Shown piece after piece: positions 39,013-48,237 of a DNA stretch of 64,000 nucleotides (position 1 is the stretch's first letter; every line of letters begins with the position of its first letter). A program made the translations under genes and the position numbers. A model generated the notes under the pieces. The model had not been told where the DNA came from. It worked only from the letters and a program-made list of their open reading frames with translations, and did not search any database. This DNA is from Desulfurivibrio dismutans (GTDB lineage Bacteria > Desulfobacterota > Desulfobulbia > Desulfobulbales > Desulfurivibrionaceae), in contig NZ_JARGDQ010000009.1 in assembly GCF_029210385.1 (NCBI RefSeq), forward strand, positions 62,001-126,000. The letters run 5' to 3'.

Positions 39013-40533
39013 CTAATGGCGCTTGTCGCCCCGGTGGAAGATTCGGTCGCCCACCAGAAGCCAGAACAGGCTCCTGACCCCGTTGATGGCGGCCTTCAGA
39101 TCATGCATGCTGCGCAGGGCCAGCAGTCGTCGCCAGAGGAATTTGGGCCGTGAGTAGAAGCGTTTGAAGGCCAGGCGGCGCAGTTCGGCGATTTCTTCCC
39201 TGGTCATGGAGTAGGGGATGAAGGCGGCCCCCTGGTAGGTGTAGTCGGCCAGGTCGTGGGAGACGGTGCCGTATTGGTCCAGGTTATCCCACAGTTCGGT
39301 GCCGGGAAAGGGGGTCAGGGCGTGGAAGTTGGCGATATCCGGGTCCAGTTCCAGGGCAAAGTCGATGCTTTTCAGGCCGTCTTCGAAGGTCTGGCCGGGA
39401 ATCCCGAAAATAAACGGCGTGTAGACGGTGATCCCCGCTTCCTTGGCGGCGGCTACCGCCTTCTTGATCTGGGCCGGGGTAATGCCCTTGCGGATGGTGT
39501 TGAGGTCCTTCTGCACCCCGCTTTCGGCCCCGAAGAGGATGGCCCAGCAGCCCGCCTCCTTGAAGGCCTTGAGCAGCGGCAGGTCCACCTGGTTGACGCA
39601 GGCCGAGGCAAACCAGGTGAAATCCAGTCCTTCCTCCTTGATGCGTCGGGCCAGTTCCATGGCCCGGTCGTAATCCGCCGCCAGGGTGTCGTCGATGAAC
39701 TTGATCTCCCGGTAGCCCTGGGCCAGGCAGTGGCGGATCTCGGCCATGACGTTGTCCACCGAGCGGTAGCGGATGCCGCTTTGGCGGCTCTTGTCGATCT
39801 GGAAGCAGTACAGGCAACGGCGGTTGCAGCCCCGGGAGGTGATGATCACCGCCACCGGGCGGCGTTTGTAGGTGGCCGGCGGCGGCACATAGTCGTCGAT
39901 CTCCCCAAGCAGCTCCCGGGCCGGGAAAGGCAGGGCATCCAGGTCGGTGATCAGCGATCGTGGCGGGTTGAGCACAATTTCCCCGCCCCGCCGCCAGGCA
40001 ATACCTTGTATCCGGCTTAAATTCTGGGTTTGGACGCCGGCGGCATCGTCGAGTTCGGTCGCACCCGCGATCCCAGGTGAAGCTTCGCCATCGCTGCCGT
40101 CGAGCTCCCCGGCCAGCAGTGCCAGCAGTTCAACCACCGTCTCCTCGCCTTCGCCGGTCACCACCACATCCAGCTCCGGGCATTCAGTCAGGCATTTTTC
40201 CGGCAGGGCGATGGGGAAGGGGCCGCCCACCACCAGCCAGCCTTGGTGACCGGCCGCTCTTAAGTCGGTGGCCATTTTTTTGGCTTTGTCCCAGCCGAAG
40301 GTCGTTGAATAAAGGCCAATAAACTCCGGGGCAAACTCCTTAACCCCGGTCATGATCTCCTGGTGTTTAAGAAAGGCGCCGTTAAAAAAGCGCACCTCGT
40401 GCCCGGCCTGCTGCAGGGCGGCGGCCACGTACAGGGTGCCCAGGGGCTGCCAGTAGTTGATCTGGCTACCGGCGGTCTTGCTGGAAAATATTTCCTCGGG
40501 CAGCCAGGGCGGAATGATCAGGGCGCATTTCAT
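39013..40533 (-). CDS. B12-binding radical SAM enzyme
   Basis: 506 aa from ATG 40533 (ACGAGG upstream). The N-terminal cobalamin-binding-type domain (about 1-140, opening KCALIIPPWLPEE, then VVGGPFPIALP) lacks a clear DxHxxG. The radical SAM CNRRCLYC motif lies at about 245-252, followed by FIDDTLAADYDRAMELARRI and GAESGVQKDLNTIRKGI. It ends in a basic, partly hydrophobic tail. Class-B-like radical SAM enzymes methylate or rearrange unactivated carbons. It converges on the glycosyltransferase/radical SAM pair with a 54-base gap. Confidence 0.88.
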   Translation of the reverse strand: MKCALIIPPWLPEEIFSSKTAGSQINYWQPLGTLYVAAALQQAGHEVRFFNGAFLKHQEIMTGVKEFAPEFIGLYSTTFGWDKAKKMATDLRAAGHQGWLVVGGPFPIALPEKCLTECPELDVVVTGEGEETVVELLALLAGELDGSDGEASPGIAGATELDDAAGVQTQNLSRIQGIAWRRGGEIVLNPPRSLITDLDALPFPARELLGEIDDYVPPPATYKRRPVAVIITSRGCNRRCLYCFQIDKSRQSGIRYRSVDNVMAEIRHCLAQGYREIKFIDDTLAADYDRAMELARRIKEEGLDFTWFASACVNQVDLPLLKAFKEAGCWAILFGAESGVQKDLNTIRKGITPAQIKKAVAAAKEAGITVYTPFIFGIPGQTFEDGLKSIDFALELDPDIANFHALTPFPGTELWDNLDQYGTVSHDLADYTYQGAAFIPYSMTREEIAELRRLAFKRFYSRPKFLWRRLLALRSMHDLKAAINGVRSLFWLLVGDRIFHRGDKRH

Positions 40534-40548
40534 GGGAAAAAACCTCGT

Positions 40549-40599
40549 AAAAAAAAACGGGAGGATGGCCACGTCATATCGACCATGGCGATCCTCCCG
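40549..40599 (-). terminator. Rho-independent terminator after yedE
   Basis: Leftward: CGGGAGGAT and ATCCTCCCG form a 9-bp stem, extended by GCCA/TGGC after one mismatch, followed by nine Ts. It separates yedE from the radical SAM gene. Confidence 0.88.
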
Positions 40600-40665
40600 A
40601 TCAGTACAGGGTAACGGTCAGGTTACCGTCCCCCGGCAATAGCTACTTACACAACAGCGGTCGCC

Positions 40666-41922
40666 TCACATCTCAAGAACACCCTTCTGGGTCTTTTCGT
40701 TCCAGGTAACGGCGATCCACCAGGCGGCCATGGCGCCGAAGATCAGGGCCAGCGTACCGCCCCATCCCAGCCAGGTGTTGGGCAGGTAGGTGAAACTGCC
40801 CAGCATCCCTTCGCTGAAGGGCAGGGGTTGTCCGGCTTGATACCAGGCAATGATCCCTTCGATGTCGCGGGGGCCATGGATAAATTTGCTGGTTAAAGCG
40901 GCTCCCAGGCCGAAGAAGGGCACCACGATCCAGAGCTTGATCTGGCCTTCGCCCACCCGCCAGAGGGCGCCGGTACCGCAGCCGCCGGCCAGAACCGCGC
41001 CGAAGCCGAAGATAATGCCGCCCAGCACGCCACCCCAGCCGAAGACGCCACGCAGGTAATGGGCGGGATCGACGATTCCGGTGTGCTTGAGTACGGCAAT
41101 GCCGGTTACCAACAGCACGATGGACAGGGCCACTGACTTGGCCATCTTGCAGTCGCCGGTCATGTGCGGCTCCCGGAAGGCCTGGATCATGCACCAGCGA
41201 CCGCGCTGGAAGACATAGCCCAGTGCTGCAGCCAGCAACAGCACGCCGCCCAAGGTGCCCAGCGGCTGCCAGGCGCCCATGCCCCAGAAATGCTCCTGGC
41301 TGCCGGCGTAGGCGTAAGCTCCCCAGATCAGGGCGATCAGGGCGCCAACGCCCAGCACGATCTGCAAAGCCGGGGGTACGTTGAAGGTCTTGGCGCCGCC
41401 TTGTCCCCAGGAAACGTTTTCCATTTCCCAGTAGGTGTATTTCAGGGCCAGAATGGCGCCGATAATCAGGCCGGCCCACATGGCGAACCCATGGGCCGAC
41501 AGGTTGCCCAGAGCGTTGTAGAAACCGCCGACGTTACAGCCACCGCCCAAAATGGCGCCGATCCCCATCAGGGAGCCGGCGACTACCGCTTTGATTATTT
41601 CGATGCGGGGCGGAATGCGAAAGGCGAAGTTGCCGCCCAGGCACGCAGAGACAAAAGCACCGGCGATAAAAGCAATGCCAATCACCGAGCCGCTGTGCAG
41701 AAAGATGTTGCCGGGGCCTGATTCGTTAACCCCGACTCCGTAAAGGATCCAGTCGCCCCAGTTCTGGACGGCGCCGGTGGCACCCCACGAGGTGTACCAG
41801 GCGGCGATCACCACGCTCAAAAAGGCGATGAAGGTGGCAGTGATGTAAGGGTTCCATTTGTCCTGACAGAGAATCTTATACAGTTCTTTGGCCTGCTGAC
41901 CAAGCACGCTTCCTTCGCTCAT
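40666..41922 (-). CDS. yedE: YedE/YeeE-family sulfur-compound channel
   Basis: 418-aa integral membrane protein with about nine hydrophobic segments. The two characteristic channel motifs are present: GAILGGGCNVGGFYNALG and VLAGGCGTGALWRVGEG, whose Cys residues would contact thiosulfate or a similar anion in the TsuA/YeeE family. A selenium-linked YedE subfamily also exists. GAGAGG precedes ATG 41922. It is expressed leftward alone and closed by the terminator at 40549-40599. It fits with the TusA/DsrE operon 5 kb away (inference). Confidence 0.9.
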   Translation of the reverse strand: MSEGSVLGQQAKELYKILCQDKWNPYITATFIAFLSVVIAAWYTSWGATGAVQNWGDWILYGVGVNESGPGNIFLHSGSVIGIAFIAGAFVSACLGGNFAFRIPPRIEIIKAVVAGSLMGIGAILGGGCNVGGFYNALGNLSAHGFAMWAGLIIGAILALKYTYWEMENVSWGQGGAKTFNVPPALQIVLGVGALIALIWGAYAYAGSQEHFWGMGAWQPLGTLGGVLLLAAALGYVFQRGRWCMIQAFREPHMTGDCKMAKSVALSIVLLVTGIAVLKHTGIVDPAHYLRGVFGWGGVLGGIIFGFGAVLAGGCGTGALWRVGEGQIKLWIVVPFFGLGAALTSKFIHGPRDIEGIIAWYQAGQPLPFSEGMLGSFTYLPNTWLGWGGTLALIFGAMAAWWIAVTWNEKTQKGVLEM

Positions 41923-41960
41923 ACCCTCTCCTGTTCCCTAGAGTTTGAAAGTTTACTGAA

Positions 41961-42009
41961 AACGCAGGAAACCACCTTGCCTCCTCAGCAAAGTGGTTAT
42001 TCCTGCGTT
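41961..42009 (-). terminator. Probable terminator/attenuator between GYGAPP gene and yedE
   Basis: Leftward: AACGCAGGAATAACCACTT and AAGGTGGTTTCCTGCGTT form a long stem with one mismatch and a 12-base loop, followed by a short TTTT. It lies just before yedE, so it may be a read-through attenuator. Confidence 0.6.
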
Positions 42010-42039
42010 CTCTGGCTGTTGCATCAAGACCGTCGCTGC

Positions 42040-42345
42040 TTAGCGACCGTAACCGCCACCGGGCCGGGGGGGCGGTGCACCGTAGCCACCGCCGCGGGGT
42101 GCGGGGGGTGCGCCGTAGCCTCCACCCGGCCGAGGCGGCGGAGCACCGTAGCCCGGAGCCCGGCCTTTATCTTCTTCTTTGGCTTCCGGTTGCGGCTGGC
42201 CGTACCCGCCACCCTGAGCAGGGGGAGCGCCGTAGCCACCGGCCCGGGCCTGAGCCTCATCGGGGCCGCCGATCTGGCCCTGGAAGGCCACGAAGCCGAG
42301 CATTCCGGCTACCAGTAACATGCCCACAAAACGTGATGTTTTCAT
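42040..42345 (-). CDS. Secreted GYGAPP-repeat protein
   Basis: 101 aa. A Sec signal peptide (about 1-33, cleaved near AQA-RA) precedes Gly/Tyr/Pro-rich low complexity with four copies of GYGAPP spaced by PRPGG or PAPRGG. The residues around 50-60 are charged (EAKEEDKG). AAGGAGGTTCC precedes ATG 42345. No catalytic domain. Such repeats suggest a flexible, self-associating extracellular or periplasmic matrix protein; the function is unknown. A 272-base AT-richer stretch (42346-42617) upstream holds its promoter. Confidence 0.8.
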   Translation of the reverse strand: MKTSRFVGMLLVAGMLGFVAFQGQIGGPDEAQARAGGYGAPPAQGGGYGQPQPEAKEEDKGRAPGYGAPPPRPGGGYGAPPAPRGGGYGAPPPRPGGGYGR

Positions 42346-42617
42346 TTTGGAACCTCCTTGCGTTTCTTTGGGTTGCAGTTCTAGTGCTGCCTTTGTTTCT
42401 TGTTTTGATTTAAAAGACCACTTCGGCGGTCAACTTGTTCCCCTTCGCCTGGGCCATATATCACAGAGTGGCAGGTGGTCGACGGCGCAAAAGAAGGAGT
42501 CACCGGGCGATGGCGCTCGGTCTTTTCCTGCTCGTGACCGGGGCAACGATACTTCTAAAAAAATTGTAAGGCATTCTATGTGATTGTTTTATTTTTTGCA
42601 AAATAAAAATGTGTATT

Positions 42618-44396
42618 TTACGGCTCCGGCCAAGGTTTGGCGATGTCGGCGGCGCGGTAAATCAACACCAGGGGGCGATACTGGAAAATCCCGCTGTCGG
42701 CGCTGAACTGTTGCAGATGGTGGTAACCGTCCAGCATCATTATGGTTTCCGGCGGAATGCGGGCCGTGGGGGAGCCCTTGATGACTACCACAGTTTCCGG
42801 CGGCGGGGCAGCCGGGGCGGGTAAATAAAATTCCGGCAGGTGCATCTCCCAGCTGAAGCGCAGCGGTGATTCCGTCACCCCCGGCGGCTGCGGGGGCGGC
42901 GTCGCCGGAGGCAGGTAAACAACTTTCTGGTTGGTGAAAAGGTCGAGCAGGGGCAGGGTCACCCGGGGGTCCAGCACCGGATCATGTTCGCTCAATACCA
43001 CCACCCCAATCGGCTGCCGGGGCAGAGTGTCGAGGAAGCGACCGGCCTCCAGCAGATTACGGTCGCCGGTGCTGTTGAGAAAAGGCTTGAAGGCGCCGCC
43101 GGCCAGCAGCAGCGAAGAGCCGGCGATGACCACCAGCAGGTGCCGGCGCAGACCGGGGTCGGCCAGGTCGCGCAGGCCGTAACCGGCCAGCAGGGCCAGC
43201 AGCGGCAAGATCGGAATCGAATAGCGGATGCGGCGCAGTTCAAGCACCACCAGCACCAGAATCACCAGCCAGGACAGTGCCGCGTAACGCCGGTCGCGCT
43301 GCCGGATGGCCCGGTAACCCGAGTAGAGCAGGGCGGCGGTGAGCAGCGGATGGGTCTGGAAGAAGAAGGTGGAGATCAGTCCCTCGCGCCAGCCCTGGCT
43401 TAAGGCCGGGCGTTGGAATTCCAGCAGCAGGGCGATTTGCTCGGCCATTACCTCCCGCTGTCCCCAGAAAAAAACAGCGACCAGAAGCAGGGCCGGCGTC
43501 AGGGCCAGGGCGGCTCGGATTATGGCCCGCCGTGGCTCCGGGCCCAGTGAGCAGAGAAAAACCGGCAGCAGCCCGGAGAGCAGCAGCCAGGCGGAATATT
43601 TCACCAGCAAAACACCGATCACCGCCACTGCGGTGAGGGGGACATACCATCCACCCCTGGTCATGGCTCGATGCAGGGAGGCCAACGCCAGCAGCAGGAA
43701 GAACATGGTGCCGATGTCCACCAGCAGCAGCGGAGTCTGGCTGTACAGGTACGGAAAGCCGAGAAACAACAGGGCCCCGGCTTGGCCGGTTTCCTCATCC
43801 CAGAAATCTCGACCAAGTTGTGCGATGAGCAGGGTAGTGAGGGCAAACAGCAGGGCGTTGAGCAGTTGCGCCGCCAACCGGCTCTCTCCGAAAATGGTGA
43901 ACAGCAGGCCGTAAAGCATGGACATCAGGGGCAGGTCGGTCCAGGCAAAAATTTCGCCGCCCCATTCCCGGTAGAAATATAGCGGCCCGTAAGTGCTGAA
44001 GCTTTTGGCCTGGATAAAATAGCGGGCCGCGTCCACGATCATTTCCGGAACATCGAAAAAGAGCAGGCAGGCCAGAAAGGCCATCAGCGGAGTAGTGGCC
44101 CGCGCCAGCAGCGGCATCAGTCGCCGCTGGCGTCCGGCGGGGGTGCTGTGCCCGGCCTCCCGCCACCACTCGGGGGCCTTGGCCAGCAGCCACAACAGCG
44201 GGGTTAACAGCAACAAATACAACCACAGCCGCCAGGGCTCGGCGGCCTGAAAAACCCACTGCCAACTGGTCAGGGCATTGTCATCCAGGTGTCGGGCCCG
44301 GTACAGTAGCACCGGAAACAGCAGGGAAAGCCCGGCAATCAGCAAGTGTCCGTATATGTTGCGCAACAGAACAGGCAAATTTTCTCCTTCGCCCAT
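42618..44396 (-). CDS. GT39/ArnT-like membrane glycosyltransferase
   Basis: 592 aa with 10-12 hydrophobic segments and a large extracytoplasmic C-terminal region (about 430-592). PMT_2-like signature in the first loop: DAARYFIQAKSF (Asp/Tyr) and FAWTDLPLMSMLYGLLFTIFGE. These proteins transfer sugars from polyprenyl-phosphate donors to proteins or lipids in the periplasm. It lies 19 bases downstream of a UGM-like flavoprotein and may be cotranscribed with it. The C-terminal Pro-rich stretch (PPATPPPQPPG) is a linker. Confidence 0.85.
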   Translation of the reverse strand: MGEGENLPVLLRNIYGHLLIAGLSLLFPVLLYRARHLDDNALTSWQWVFQAAEPWRLWLYLLLLTPLLWLLAKAPEWWREAGHSTPAGRQRRLMPLLARATTPLMAFLACLLFFDVPEMIVDAARYFIQAKSFSTYGPLYFYREWGGEIFAWTDLPLMSMLYGLLFTIFGESRLAAQLLNALLFALTTLLIAQLGRDFWDEETGQAGALLFLGFPYLYSQTPLLLVDIGTMFFLLLALASLHRAMTRGGWYVPLTAVAVIGVLLVKYSAWLLLSGLLPVFLCSLGPEPRRAIIRAALALTPALLLVAVFFWGQREVMAEQIALLLEFQRPALSQGWREGLISTFFFQTHPLLTAALLYSGYRAIRQRDRRYAALSWLVILVLVVLELRRIRYSIPILPLLALLAGYGLRDLADPGLRRHLLVVIAGSSLLLAGGAFKPFLNSTGDRNLLEAGRFLDTLPRQPIGVVVLSEHDPVLDPRVTLPLLDLFTNQKVVYLPPATPPPQPPGVTESPLRFSWEMHLPEFYLPAPAAPPPETVVVIKGSPTARIPPETIMMLDGYHHLQQFSADSGIFQYRPLVLIYRAADIAKPWPEP

Positions 44397-44415
44397 GATA
44401 AATAACCGGCGGCGA

Positions 44416-46008
44416 TCAGCCTTCTTCGTGGTACTCTTCTTCGCTGTTCACTTCCCAGATCGCCCGCTTGTCGGTGCTGCCGTTTTTAATCGCCGCCACC
44501 GCCGCCATGGCCGCCAGCATGGAATGGTCCATGTTGTTATAGCGGTGCATGCCGTTGCGACCGATCAGAAACAGATTGGTCAGCCCGTCGGTGAAGTTGC
44601 GGATCTCGGTGAAACGGTGATAAGTGCCGAAATAGGCAGGATAAGCCTTGGGCTGGCGGATTATCACCCCATCCAGCACGTCGGCCGGGTCGATGAAACC
44701 CAGGCTGGTCATTTCCGCCACCCCCAGTTGCTGCAGCTCGTGGTCGGGCATGTTCCAGAGGTCGTCGCCTTCGTCGCAAAAATACTCCAGCCCCACCCAG
44801 ACCGTATCCGGGTTATCCACCATGTAGGGGCTCCAGTTGTTGAAGATCTGCAGCCGGCCCAGGCGGACATCATGTTCCTGGATGTAAATCCAGTTGTCGG
44901 GCAGCAGGCCGGTTTTGCCTGGCGCCTGCCCGGTGGCGGCGAGCTGGCCACTCATTTTGCTGAGCAGCAGGCCGATGGTTAAAAAATCCCGGTAAACCAG
45001 TCCGTTGGCGAGCTCCATTGTCGCTTCCGGGGCCTGGTCCAGGGCCAGGATCAGATCGCGCACCGGCATGGTGGAGAAGCAGAATTCGCCGTCTTCAACG
45101 TACTCCGTGCCGTCGGCCAGCTTGCGCACCCGCACCCCGGTGACCCGGTTGTCGCTGGTAAGCAGTCCCACCACCTGGTGACCGGTGCGCAAAGTGCCAC
45201 CGGCGCCGGTTACCCGGCGGGCCACTTCTTCCCATAGCTGCCCCGGGCCCAGCTTGGGGTAGAAAAAATGCTGGATCAGGCTGGTTTCCACCTTGGCTTT
45301 GGCCCGGGCGCGGGGGCTGGTGAAGAGAAAGCGCAGGGCATGTTTGACGGCTCCCGCCACGGATAGTCCTTTCACCCGCTGAGCCCCCCATTCGGCGGGA
45401 ATCTCTTTGCAGGGGCGACCCCAGACTTTCTCGGTGTAATCCTTGAAAAAGGTGGCGTAAAGGCGGTAGCCAAAGCGGTTAATGAAAAAATCTTCCAGGT
45501 TTTGTTCGTCCCGGATGGGAAACAGGTGGGCCCGCAGGTAACTGAGCAGGATCAGCAGCAGCCGGCCGGCTCCCAGGGCGCGGACCAGCGGCAGGCCGAC
45601 CGCCAGGGGGTAGGCGAGAAAGCGGCGGCGATGGAGAATGCGGGAGAGGCGAGAACGCTGCAGCATTACCCGATCGGTTTTTTCCGGGTCCGGACCGTCG
45701 GCGGTCAGCAGGTCGGCCAGATCGCGGCCCAGGGCGCGGTCATCCCGGGCCGGTGCCCCCTGGAGGGGGAGAATTTCCTGCCACCACTCCATGATCCGCT
45801 GGGAGCGGGAAAAAAAACGGTGTCCGCCGATGTCGATCCGGTTGCCCCGGTAATTTTCGGTGCGGGAAATGCCGCCGATATGCGGTGTGGCCTCCAGGAT
45901 CAGCGGCGTAACGTCGGTCTGGCGCAGCAGTTCCAGCGCGGCGGTAAGCCCGGCGGGGCCGCCGCCGATGATGATGGCGCGGCGCTGGGGGGGCGAAGAG
46001 GCAGACAT
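44416..46008 (-). CDS. FAD-dependent UDP-galactopyranose-mutase-like or phytoene desaturase-like oxidoreductase
   Basis: 530 aa. FAD-binding Rossmann motif [14 protein letters not shown] (about 11-25), then [10 protein letters not shown] and a C-terminal FAD contact [17 protein letters not shown] (about 495-510). The overall pattern is that of amine-oxidase/UGM-like flavoproteins. In this context, next to a GT39 transferase, a sugar-nucleotide mutase or a related desaturase is plausible. It lies 10 bases downstream of the thioredoxin-like gene, so all three may form one operon. Confidence 0.8.
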   Translation of the reverse strand: MSASSPPQRRAIIIGGGPAGLTAALELLRQTDVTPLILEATPHIGGISRTENYRGNRIDIGGHRFFSRSQRIMEWWQEILPLQGAPARDDRALGRDLADLLTADGPDPEKTDRVMLQRSRLSRILHRRRFLAYPLAVGLPLVRALGAGRLLLILLSYLRAHLFPIRDEQNLEDFFINRFGYRLYATFFKDYTEKVWGRPCKEIPAEWGAQRVKGLSVAGAVKHALRFLFTSPRARAKAKVETSLIQHFFYPKLGPGQLWEEVARRVTGAGGTLRTGHQVVGLLTSDNRVTGVRVRKLADGTEYVEDGEFCFSTMPVRDLILALDQAPEATMELANGLVYRDFLTIGLLLSKMSGQLAATGQAPGKTGLLPDNWIYIQEHDVRLGRLQIFNNWSPYMVDNPDTVWVGLEYFCDEGDDLWNMPDHELQQLGVAEMTSLGFIDPADVLDGVIIRQPKAYPAYFGTYHRFTEIRNFTDGLTNLFLIGRNGMHRYNNMDHSMLAAMAAVAAIKNGSTDKRAIWEVNSEEEYHEEG

Positions 46009-46018
46009 AAGCGGATGG

Positions 46019-46528
46019 TTACCTGTCGCTGAGGTTTTGCCGGTCGATGGCGTCCCGCAGCCATTCTTCCAGTTTGGCTTTGGGTGGCAGCTTGCCGGCG
46101 CTGAGCAGGCGGTCGTTGATTACCAGGGCCGGGGTGCGGGGCATACCGAAGCGGCCGATTTCGTCGGGGTCCTGGATCTGCAGGATATCGGCGGGAATAT
46201 CCAGCTCGGACATCACCTCCAGTACCATTTCGCCCAAGCGATTGCAGGAAACACAGCCGGGACCCAGGATGCGGATCTGCAGGGCGCCATCCCGGCGCGG
46301 TTTGCCGTGTTTCAGCCGGTCATACTCCTGTTCCAGGGCCCGGCGGTAAAGCTCTTCGCGGCCGGCCGGGATGTAGTTCTGGCGGGCTATCTGCCGGTAA
46401 AGCCGGTCCAGAATTTCCTGTCGGGGGCTGACCTGGTCGGCCAGGGCGTGGCCCAGGGCGACATCAAGACCCAGCAGGCCGATGACCGCCCGTCCGACCC
46501 TCAAGGAGCGCTGGATAGGGGTGTCCAT
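46019..46528 (-). CDS. Thioredoxin-like redox protein with N-terminal extension
   Basis: 169 aa. The C-terminal half (about 83-165) has the small-thioredoxin fold with active site CVSC (Cys92, Cys95), then cis-Pro region [14 protein letters not shown]. It matches the thioredoxin family redox-active disulfide type 2. Residues 1-80 form a helical extension ([37 protein letters not shown]) that I do not recognise, perhaps for partner docking. First gene of the apparent operon with the flavoprotein. Confidence 0.8.
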   Translation of the reverse strand: MDTPIQRSLRVGRAVIGLLGLDVALGHALADQVSPRQEILDRLYRQIARQNYIPAGREELYRRALEQEYDRLKHGKPRRDGALQIRILGPGCVSCNRLGEMVLEVMSELDIPADILQIQDPDEIGRFGMPRTPALVINDRLLSAGKLPPKAKLEEWLRDAIDRQNLSDR

Positions 46529-46952
46529 GGTATGGATTTCGTCCGAATGGCTTTGTGTTTGTCATGATTTGTCGGTGGTCTTGACGACTGGCAGCAGGGT
46601 TCATAATTTTGTACCGGTGCAATAAATAATACCTGGCCTGCGGTTTCTCGTCACGTCATGTGCCGGTAGCGTTCTCCGTTGGCTGGAACAGTAAAGTCAG
46701 TATAAAAAATTGTACCAACCCGACCCGTCGCTGGTGATTCTGGTGGTTAATTATTTAAAAACACGTAGCTTTTTAATGGTATCTGTCGCTGGTATGGAGC
46801 TTGCATGTCAATAGAGGGTAGCAGTTGTAGCATCTCTCCTTTCATCTCCTTTCTCCAGGCACGAGAGCCGGCGCGCCCGCCAAGCGTTACGGCTCTTTTG
46901 CTTTTCTGCTAAAGATTCATAACGGGAACCGGGGCCGGAAACAAGGGTTGTT
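46529..46952. other. Gap with possible promoter and terminator on the plus strand
   Basis: 424 bases without a protein gene. On the plus strand TTGACG (46581), 17 bases, TAATTT (46604) resembles a weak promoter, and an AGAGCCG/CGGCTCT stem (46864-46896) is followed by a T-rich tract, so a small RNA is possible. The leftward promoter of the thioredoxin gene should also lie here. Confidence 0.35.
46864..46906 (+). terminator. Terminator-like hairpin
   Basis: AGAGCCG at 46864 and CGGCTCT at 46890 with a 19-base loop, followed by TTTGCTTTTCTG. No plus-strand gene ends here, so it could close a small RNA. Confidence 0.45.
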
Positions 46953-47708
46953 TTAGGCCGGGTTGCTGTCGGCCAGGATTTGTTCCAGGCGCCGGCGGTA
47001 TTCTTCGGGGCTGATTTGCGCCCCCCGCAGGCCGCCCCGCAGGTTGATTTCGCCAAGATAGGCTTGTTCCGGCAGCAAAAAAAGATCCAGGTGGGCGTAA
47101 GGGAACCGGCCACGCTCCATGGTCCGGCGGCACAACTCCAACTGGCTGCGGCTCAGGGTCCAGGGCTCACTGTGGCCGCCGCAATGGAGATTGTGACGGA
47201 AACCGGCGGCGTTGTGGCGCAGGTAAGCCTCCCGGTAATCGCCCAGGATAACCACCCGGATATCCCGCCCCTCCGGCCTGAATGGTTGCAGCACAAAGGG
47301 AGGGTGCAGAGTCCCCAGAGTGGCCTGGTTGAGCACTTCTTCCACGCTGTTCCAGAGCAGTACCCCCATGCCGGCGTTGGCCCGGTCCAGCTTGGTGACC
47401 ACCTGGTCGATGCCGGCGGCGTGATACCGGGTGACGGCCCGGTGCAGGCCGTGCAGGTCGTGAATGGCCAGGGTATGGGGCAGCATGAAGGGGGTGAAAA
47501 CGGCGGCCTGCATAACCTTGGAGCGTGACAGGGCCTGGGCCCGGGCCGGTGGGAAGAGCTGTATCCCCCGGTCGACCAGGTCCCAGAGCAGGTACTCCTC
47601 GCCGGGGGCCAGCCGGACGCGGGTAAGCACCCGGTCGCCGGCGATCAGCCGATGATAGTCACGGCGCAGGGTTTCGTTGTCACGGATCAGTCGGGGGTGG
47701 GAAGTCAA
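46953..47708 (-). CDS. ATP-grasp (RimK/glutathione-synthase-like) protein
   Basis: 251 aa from TTG 47708 behind GGGAGG, leaving 17 bases to the upstream zinc ribbon gene; a longer frame would overlap that gene. ATP-grasp features: VVTKLDRANAGMGVLLW (substrate loop), FVLQPFRPEGRDIRVVILG (adenine pocket and hinge) and LGEINLRGGLRGA (metal-binding Glu/Asn). It joins a carboxylate and an amine or thiol in an ATP-dependent way (family knowledge). Substrate unknown. Confidence 0.8.
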   Translation of the reverse strand: MTSHPRLIRDNETLRRDYHRLIAGDRVLTRVRLAPGEEYLLWDLVDRGIQLFPPARAQALSRSKVMQAAVFTPFMLPHTLAIHDLHGLHRAVTRYHAAGIDQVVTKLDRANAGMGVLLWNSVEEVLNQATLGTLHPPFVLQPFRPEGRDIRVVILGDYREAYLRHNAAGFRHNLHCGGHSEPWTLSRSQLELCRRTMERGRFPYAHLDLFLLPEQAYLGEINLRGGLRGAQISPEEYRRRLEQILADSNPA

Positions 47709-47725
47709 CAGGCGGCCTCCCGGGG

Positions 47726-48001
47726 TTAGAAGAGCATTTCCAGAAAGCGGGAATGGAAATTGGACAGGTCGGTGTTGCACTCGCCGCAAAACAGCTTGAT
47801 TTCACCCAGAATCTGGGACTCATCACCTTCCTGGGTGAAGCTGCCGTCGCGGTTTTGTCGGTAGTGAGTGGTGAGAATCACGTCATCGGCAACTTCCAGA
47901 AAATCGGTGTCGTTGCCGCAGTTGGGGCATTTAATCAGGGCCAGGCTCCGACTGATTTCACGTTTTTTTTGCTGTTCGTTCGGGTTGCGGGCTGCTTCCA
48001 T
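47726..48001 (-). CDS. Small zinc-ribbon protein
   Basis: 91 aa. Two Cys pairs, CPNCGND (about 25-28) and CGECNTD (about 73-76), form a zinc ribbon split by a beta hairpin. The N terminus is basic and the C terminus (SNFHSRFLEMLF) is hydrophobic. It precedes the ATP-grasp gene by 17 bases. No specific function is recognised. Confidence 0.75.
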   Translation of the reverse strand: MEAARNPNEQQKKREISRSLALIKCPNCGNDTDFLEVADDVILTTHYRQNRDGSFTQEGDESQILGEIKLFCGECNTDLSNFHSRFLEMLF

Positions 48002-48237
48002 GTTGGTTCCTGTGACTGGGCGACTGGCAAGGGCAGACAGTATGAGGCCTGCTTTACGGTACAGTGATCGTCGGTAAATCGTTCACTATATTCCGCCAGG
48101 CGGTTTTCGTCAATCATTATGGCAAAGCCGCTCAAGGGAACCGTCAAAGTCATTGGCCTTGGTGCCGGGGTGGGGGCGCTTGCTTGGCGTGCAACCCCGA
48201 GATCGGTCGCGAGGGCCACGGACTGAACGCAGAATGT

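Noticed and set aside
46808-47113. 101-aa leftward open frame inside the ATP-grasp gene
   Set aside because: It overlaps a well-supported gene in another frame and has no ribosome site or family features.
47935-48219. 94-aa leftward open frame upstream of the zinc ribbon gene
   Set aside because: It overlaps the zinc ribbon gene start and shows no recognisable motif; the gap 48002-48237 is treated as a promoter/spacer region.
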